Below, one piece after another: positions 51,518-54,178 of a stretch of 54,178 bases of DNA. The notes under the pieces are model-generated. The model was given only the letters and a program-made list of their open reading frames with translations. It made no database searches and was not told the origin of the DNA. Each line of letters starts with the position of its first letter. Positions within the stretch are counted from its first letter, which is position 1. Origin of the DNA: Oscillospiraceae bacterium (GTDB taxonomy: Bacteria > Bacillota > Clostridia > Oscillospirales > Oscillospiraceae); the NCBI GenBank assembly GCA_015067845.1, contig SVLT01000016.1:1-54178 (forward strand), in the 5' to 3' direction. Position numbers and translations under genes: made by a program.

Positions 51518-52468
51518 TTAATAGGAAAGGTTTTCGATCATATCGGAGAATCCGACTTCCAACATACAATCATAATCGTAGTAGTTGGAAATAGCATACA
51601 CGCCGTCTTTTTTCAAGCAGCAGCGGTATCCATCTTCTCCGTCGGTCTCCCATTCCACTTCCCAGCCAAGATCCTTAAGCTGCTGTGCATAGTCGATAGC
51701 GTCCTGGTTGTCGGCGCAGTAGTAGCTGAACCAGGCGGCGTAATACTCGTCAGGCAGAGTGTCAGAGGACAGATCAAAGTCCACATCCTCATAGCCATCG
51801 GTAAAATCGTTGATTGAGTAATTGTCGTGGTTATAGGTGACCATGCCCACCTGAGGCAGAGGGATGCCGCTGATAGACGCAGGCAGATCGAACAGGCAGT
51901 CTGTTGCACTGACAGACACCCAGTAGTTGTACTCCTGGTCGTTGTGCATCTGATTGGCGAAGATTTCCATGAACCAGCCGTTGCCGAAATACTCGTAGAT
52001 GCACCAATCTCCGTCTTCGGTTTGGCCGCCGGTCATGCCCTTGGCCTCCACCGCCGCCACGAAGATATCCAGTTGCTCCTGGGTTGCGTAGAAGCCCACG
52101 CCGTATTCCCGGTAATCCTCGTAGCTGTCGTAGATCAGGGGGCCGACGCTGTAATCACCGTTCAAGGCATCGTGGTCATAGTCCTTAAAATTAGTCTGAT
52201 CTACCTTGATTCCATCCGGAGCAGCCGGGAAACAATCCGGCAAAAACTCCGAATCCCATACATCGTAGATATAGGCGCCGTACTTGTTTTCATCCCATCC
52301 ATCGGGAAGCATCTGTTCCAGCTTATCCAAGGCATCGTCCAGATCATCCAAATCTCCCTGTGAAATTGGATCTGTTTCTTTGCCACCGGACGGTGTCTCG
52401 TTGTTACCGCAGGCAGCAAACGAGCACAGCATCAAGCCTGCCAATAAAATTGCTAAGAATCTTTTCAT
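51518..52468 (-). CDS. Putative lipoprotein
   Basis: 316 residues. Signal MKRFLAILLAGLMLCSFAAC is a lipobox signal peptide (Cys20 lipidated); GNNETPSG follows and is shared with the next lipoprotein. The rest is Asp/Glu-rich with a beta-rich pattern and no family recognised. Ribosome site GAGG. Co-directional with the zinc-ribbon genes. Possibly a surface-binding protein. Confidence 0.78.
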   Translation of the reverse strand: MKRFLAILLAGLMLCSFAACGNNETPSGGKETDPISQGDLDDLDDALDKLEQMLPDGWDENKYGAYIYDVWDSEFLPDCFPAAPDGIKVDQTNFKDYDHDALNGDYSVGPLIYDSYEDYREYGVGFYATQEQLDIFVAAVEAKGMTGGQTEDGDWCIYEYFGNGWFMEIFANQMHNDQEYNYWVSVSATDCLFDLPASISGIPLPQVGMVTYNHDNYSINDFTDGYEDVDFDLSSDTLPDEYYAAWFSYYCADNQDAIDYAQQLKDLGWEVEWETDGEDGYRCCLKKDGVYAISNYYDYDCMLEVGFSDMIENLSY

Positions 52469-52568
52469 GGTGTTGTCCTCACTTTCGTATCGTTATTTTC
52501 TGGATAGCACACACGGACGGTCGGCGGTGTTGCGGGCCGCCCGTGGTGGTTTGGGGTTCGGTATTGGG

Positions 52569-53540
52569 TTAAGAAACGCTGTGTACCAAAATAATGATCT
52601 TGTACTGTTCGGTTTCTACATCATAACTGTAAGCAAGATTGATTCTGGTGGACTTTCCGTTTTCATTCACAGTGATGTAACAGGTGCTGTTAGGTGTCTT
52701 TGCCCACCAGGATTCGGCTTTCAGTTCTTCAAGAGTCGGTGCCTCCATAACCTTGCCGCCGGTGTACCACAGCTTTCCATCATCGGAAAGCTCGGTCATC
52801 TTTGTGTAAAGGTTTTCAAACCAAGCGTTGTAATCGTCTGCGGTAGTCTTGCCTTTTTCTACGCTGATCTTAACGATACCTTTGCTATCACGCTTACCAG
52901 GCACTGCACTGCCAACAATTTCAAGTTCCTCAAAAGAGGTGAAATGGTTGGGCTTGAGAGCCTCTGCATCGAAACCGTAGAGTTTCAAGAAACTCTCGAC
53001 AGTCCAGGTGTCAACCTCGTTGTTCTCGGTGCTGTTTCCTGCATTGTCCGGCTCGGTGGTGCCGGAATTGTCCTCGCCGCCGTTATCAGCAATGGGATAT
53101 TCGGGAACGATTATAAACGCCGAGATTTCTTTATCAACACCAAAGTGCGCAACCTCGATACGCCCCCATTCAAAATCAAAATGCTTCGATGCGCTGCCGG
53201 ACATTTCTTCATCCAATGTACCGCCATTAGATGCGTAATAATCTACAAGCGCATTAAAGGCTTCCTTATCGGCATCCTTTGATTTTACATAAAAGTGAGC
53301 CTCGGCATCCCTATGATAGTCGTTATAAGCTTTATTAAAGGTGCCAACATAAGCGAGGGCCACAGCAGGCAGCTCATAACCGTCAATGGTAGCGGTCTTA
53401 ACGGCAATATCATTATTCTCTCCACCCTGCAAGGCACCGGGTTTGTCGCCTTTGCTGCCGGATGGTGTTTCGTTGTTACCGCAAGCTGCGAGAGAGAAGA
53501 GCATCATCATAGCCAGTAAAAGTGCAAATATTTTTTTCAC
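52569..53540 (-). CDS. Putative lipoprotein, second
   Basis: 323 residues. A lipobox signal (MKKIFALLLAMMMLFSLAAC) with the same CGNNETPSG start as the previous protein, then an acidic linker and a beta-rich domain. The start is GTG at 53540 after AAAGGAGG. No family recognised. The shared N-terminus suggests the pair diverged from one ancestor or acquired the leader by gene fusion. Confidence 0.78.
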   Translation of the reverse strand: MKKIFALLLAMMMLFSLAACGNNETPSGSKGDKPGALQGGENNDIAVKTATIDGYELPAVALAYVGTFNKAYNDYHRDAEAHFYVKSKDADKEAFNALVDYYASNGGTLDEEMSGSASKHFDFEWGRIEVAHFGVDKEISAFIIVPEYPIADNGGEDNSGTTEPDNAGNSTENNEVDTWTVESFLKLYGFDAEALKPNHFTSFEELEIVGSAVPGKRDSKGIVKISVEKGKTTADDYNAWFENLYTKMTELSDDGKLWYTGGKVMEAPTLEELKAESWWAKTPNSTCYITVNENGKSTRINLAYSYDVETEQYKIIILVHSVS

Positions 53541-53558
53541 CGTAATGCCTCCTTTTTC

Positions 53559-54178
53559 TTATTTGAATAGATCCATAAAGCTCGTTTTCTTCTTGGGTTC
53601 GGGTTTTACGTAATCGAAACCGCCGTAGGGTTCACGGATGCAGAAGCCGATGGTTGCAAAGTCGGGATCACCCTCGAAACAATGCTCGGTATCCACGTTG
53701 TAGACCACGCCGTCGATACGCTTGAACAGCTGCTCGATGCTGGGATACTGACCTGCCTGACGGAAGCCGTTTGCAAGGAGTATCTGACGGTACTGCTCCA
53801 CGGCTCTTTGCGCCGCCGAGGGGTTATTTTTGAACTCCACCTCGAAGCTGTGTCCGTTTTCATCGTAGTCGTTGATGTACATTTGGTCGCCTCCGCAAGT
53901 CCATTTGGGATATTGCGGGAGCTTTGCATCCCACTGCGCCATCACAGCGGCGTTGCGGTCGGCCTGCGCCTGTTCCTCGGCGATAGCGGCGGGGAGCTTG
54001 GTGCCGCAGTCCTGACAGAACTTGGTGCCGATGGCGTTCTGCTTGCCGCAGCTCGGACAGACCGCACCTTGTGCTACCGTCTGTTCGGGGAGCTGTGTTC
54101 CGCAGTCGGGGCAGAATTTCTTATCTGCCGTAGTCGGCTTGTTACAGTTCGGGCAGACCTTTATGTTCTTGGCCGCCT
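53559..54178 (-). CDS. Zinc-ribbon protein (partial, runs off the edge)
   Basis: The frame is open to the window edge (206 codons, start lies outside). It holds two zinc-ribbon units (CPNCNKPT ... CPDCGTQL; CPSCGKQN ... CQDCGTKL), then an alpha/beta domain (WDAKLPQYPKWTCGG). An internal ATG near 53945 is not the true start. The ribbons match those of the neighbouring zinc-ribbon proteins, so these proteins may share partners. Function unknown. Confidence 0.75.
   Translation of the reverse strand, partial: AAKNIKVCPNCNKPTTADKKFCPDCGTQLPEQTVAQGAVCPSCGKQNAIGTKFCQDCGTKLPAAIAEEQAQADRNAAVMAQWDAKLPQYPKWTCGGDQMYINDYDENGHSFEVEFKNNPSAAQRAVEQYRQILLANGFRQAGQYPSIEQLFKRIDGVVYNVDTEHCFEGDPDFATIGFCIREPYGGFDYVKPEPKKKTSFMDLFK

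Noticed and set aside
1..54178. tRNA, rRNA and CRISPR arrays
   Set aside because: No cloverleaf or GGTTCGA-type T-arm, no rRNA blocks and no regularly spaced repeats were seen by eye; a dedicated search such as tRNAscan or a repeat finder could still find weak cases.

Overview
The window reads as a chromosome segment of a strictly anaerobic, Gram-positive gut-type Clostridia, most like the Oscillospiraceae/Ruminococcaceae. This is inferred from strong AGGAGG ribosome sites, frequent GTG/TTG starts, a class III ribonucleotide reductase, a Re-type citrate synthase pathway, and small families typical of that group (CD3324-like, C_GCAxxG_C_C, zinc-ribbon + alcohol acetyltransferase pairs). No rRNA, tRNA or CRISPR array was seen.

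1-15.2 kb, minus strand: one long operon, read from 15.2 kb down to a terminator at about 0.2 kb. It encodes an FHA-bearing EssC/FtsK-type type VII secretion (T7SS) ATPase, a coupled 55-residue protein, three small helical WXG100-like proteins, a YukD/EsaB ubiquitin-like protein, a PP2C phosphatase and three membrane-spanning Ser/Thr kinases. The kinases share a cytoplasmic kinase plus charged-helix module but carry different ectodomains: six Big_3 Ig-like repeats plus SH3b; zinc-knuckle-like repeats plus Ig-like plus leucine-rich repeats; or a short knuckle plus Ig-like domain. Two of them share a 1,205-bp stretch that looks identical at DNA level. I infer a phospho-regulated minimal T7SS; it is the most interesting system here.

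15.3-20.5 kb: a mobile or accessory zone with a serine recombinase, a DUF4143 AAA ATPase, a truncated REP-type transposase fused to XRE domains, a CD3324-like regulator, a GNAT acetyltransferase and a cluster of hairpins. Base composition changes visibly near 20.3 kb, with a GC-rich backbone following.

20.5-31.5 kb: a helical protein; an aldo-keto reductase/esterase/redox-protein operon; L-rhamnose mutarotase; a TIR-Sel1 protein; a membrane-anchored MerR with an ABC exporter; a zinc-ribbon membrane protein with an acyltransferase; and a tRNA-dihydrouridine synthase. A MITE-like element follows.

31.8-42.5 kb: small membrane protein, broken oxidoreductase gene, MFS transporter, GH79-like glycosidase, then a complete citrate-to-2-oxoglutarate operon (Re-citrate synthase, FadR-type regulator, aconitase, isocitrate dehydrogenase). 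A DivIVA-like protein and a FliB-like methylase come next.

42.8-44.6 kb: a DUF1887/Card1-like nuclease beside a 5'-truncated Wadjet JetD, probably a decayed defence island. 44.6-48.9 kb: thioredoxin reductase, an NrdD with a fused redoxin domain, and NrdG, with a perfect-consensus promoter and paired NrdR-box-like sites. 49-54 kb: gene remnants, one ORF interrupted by an amber codon, then zinc-ribbon membrane proteins and two lipoproteins, the last gene running off the edge.
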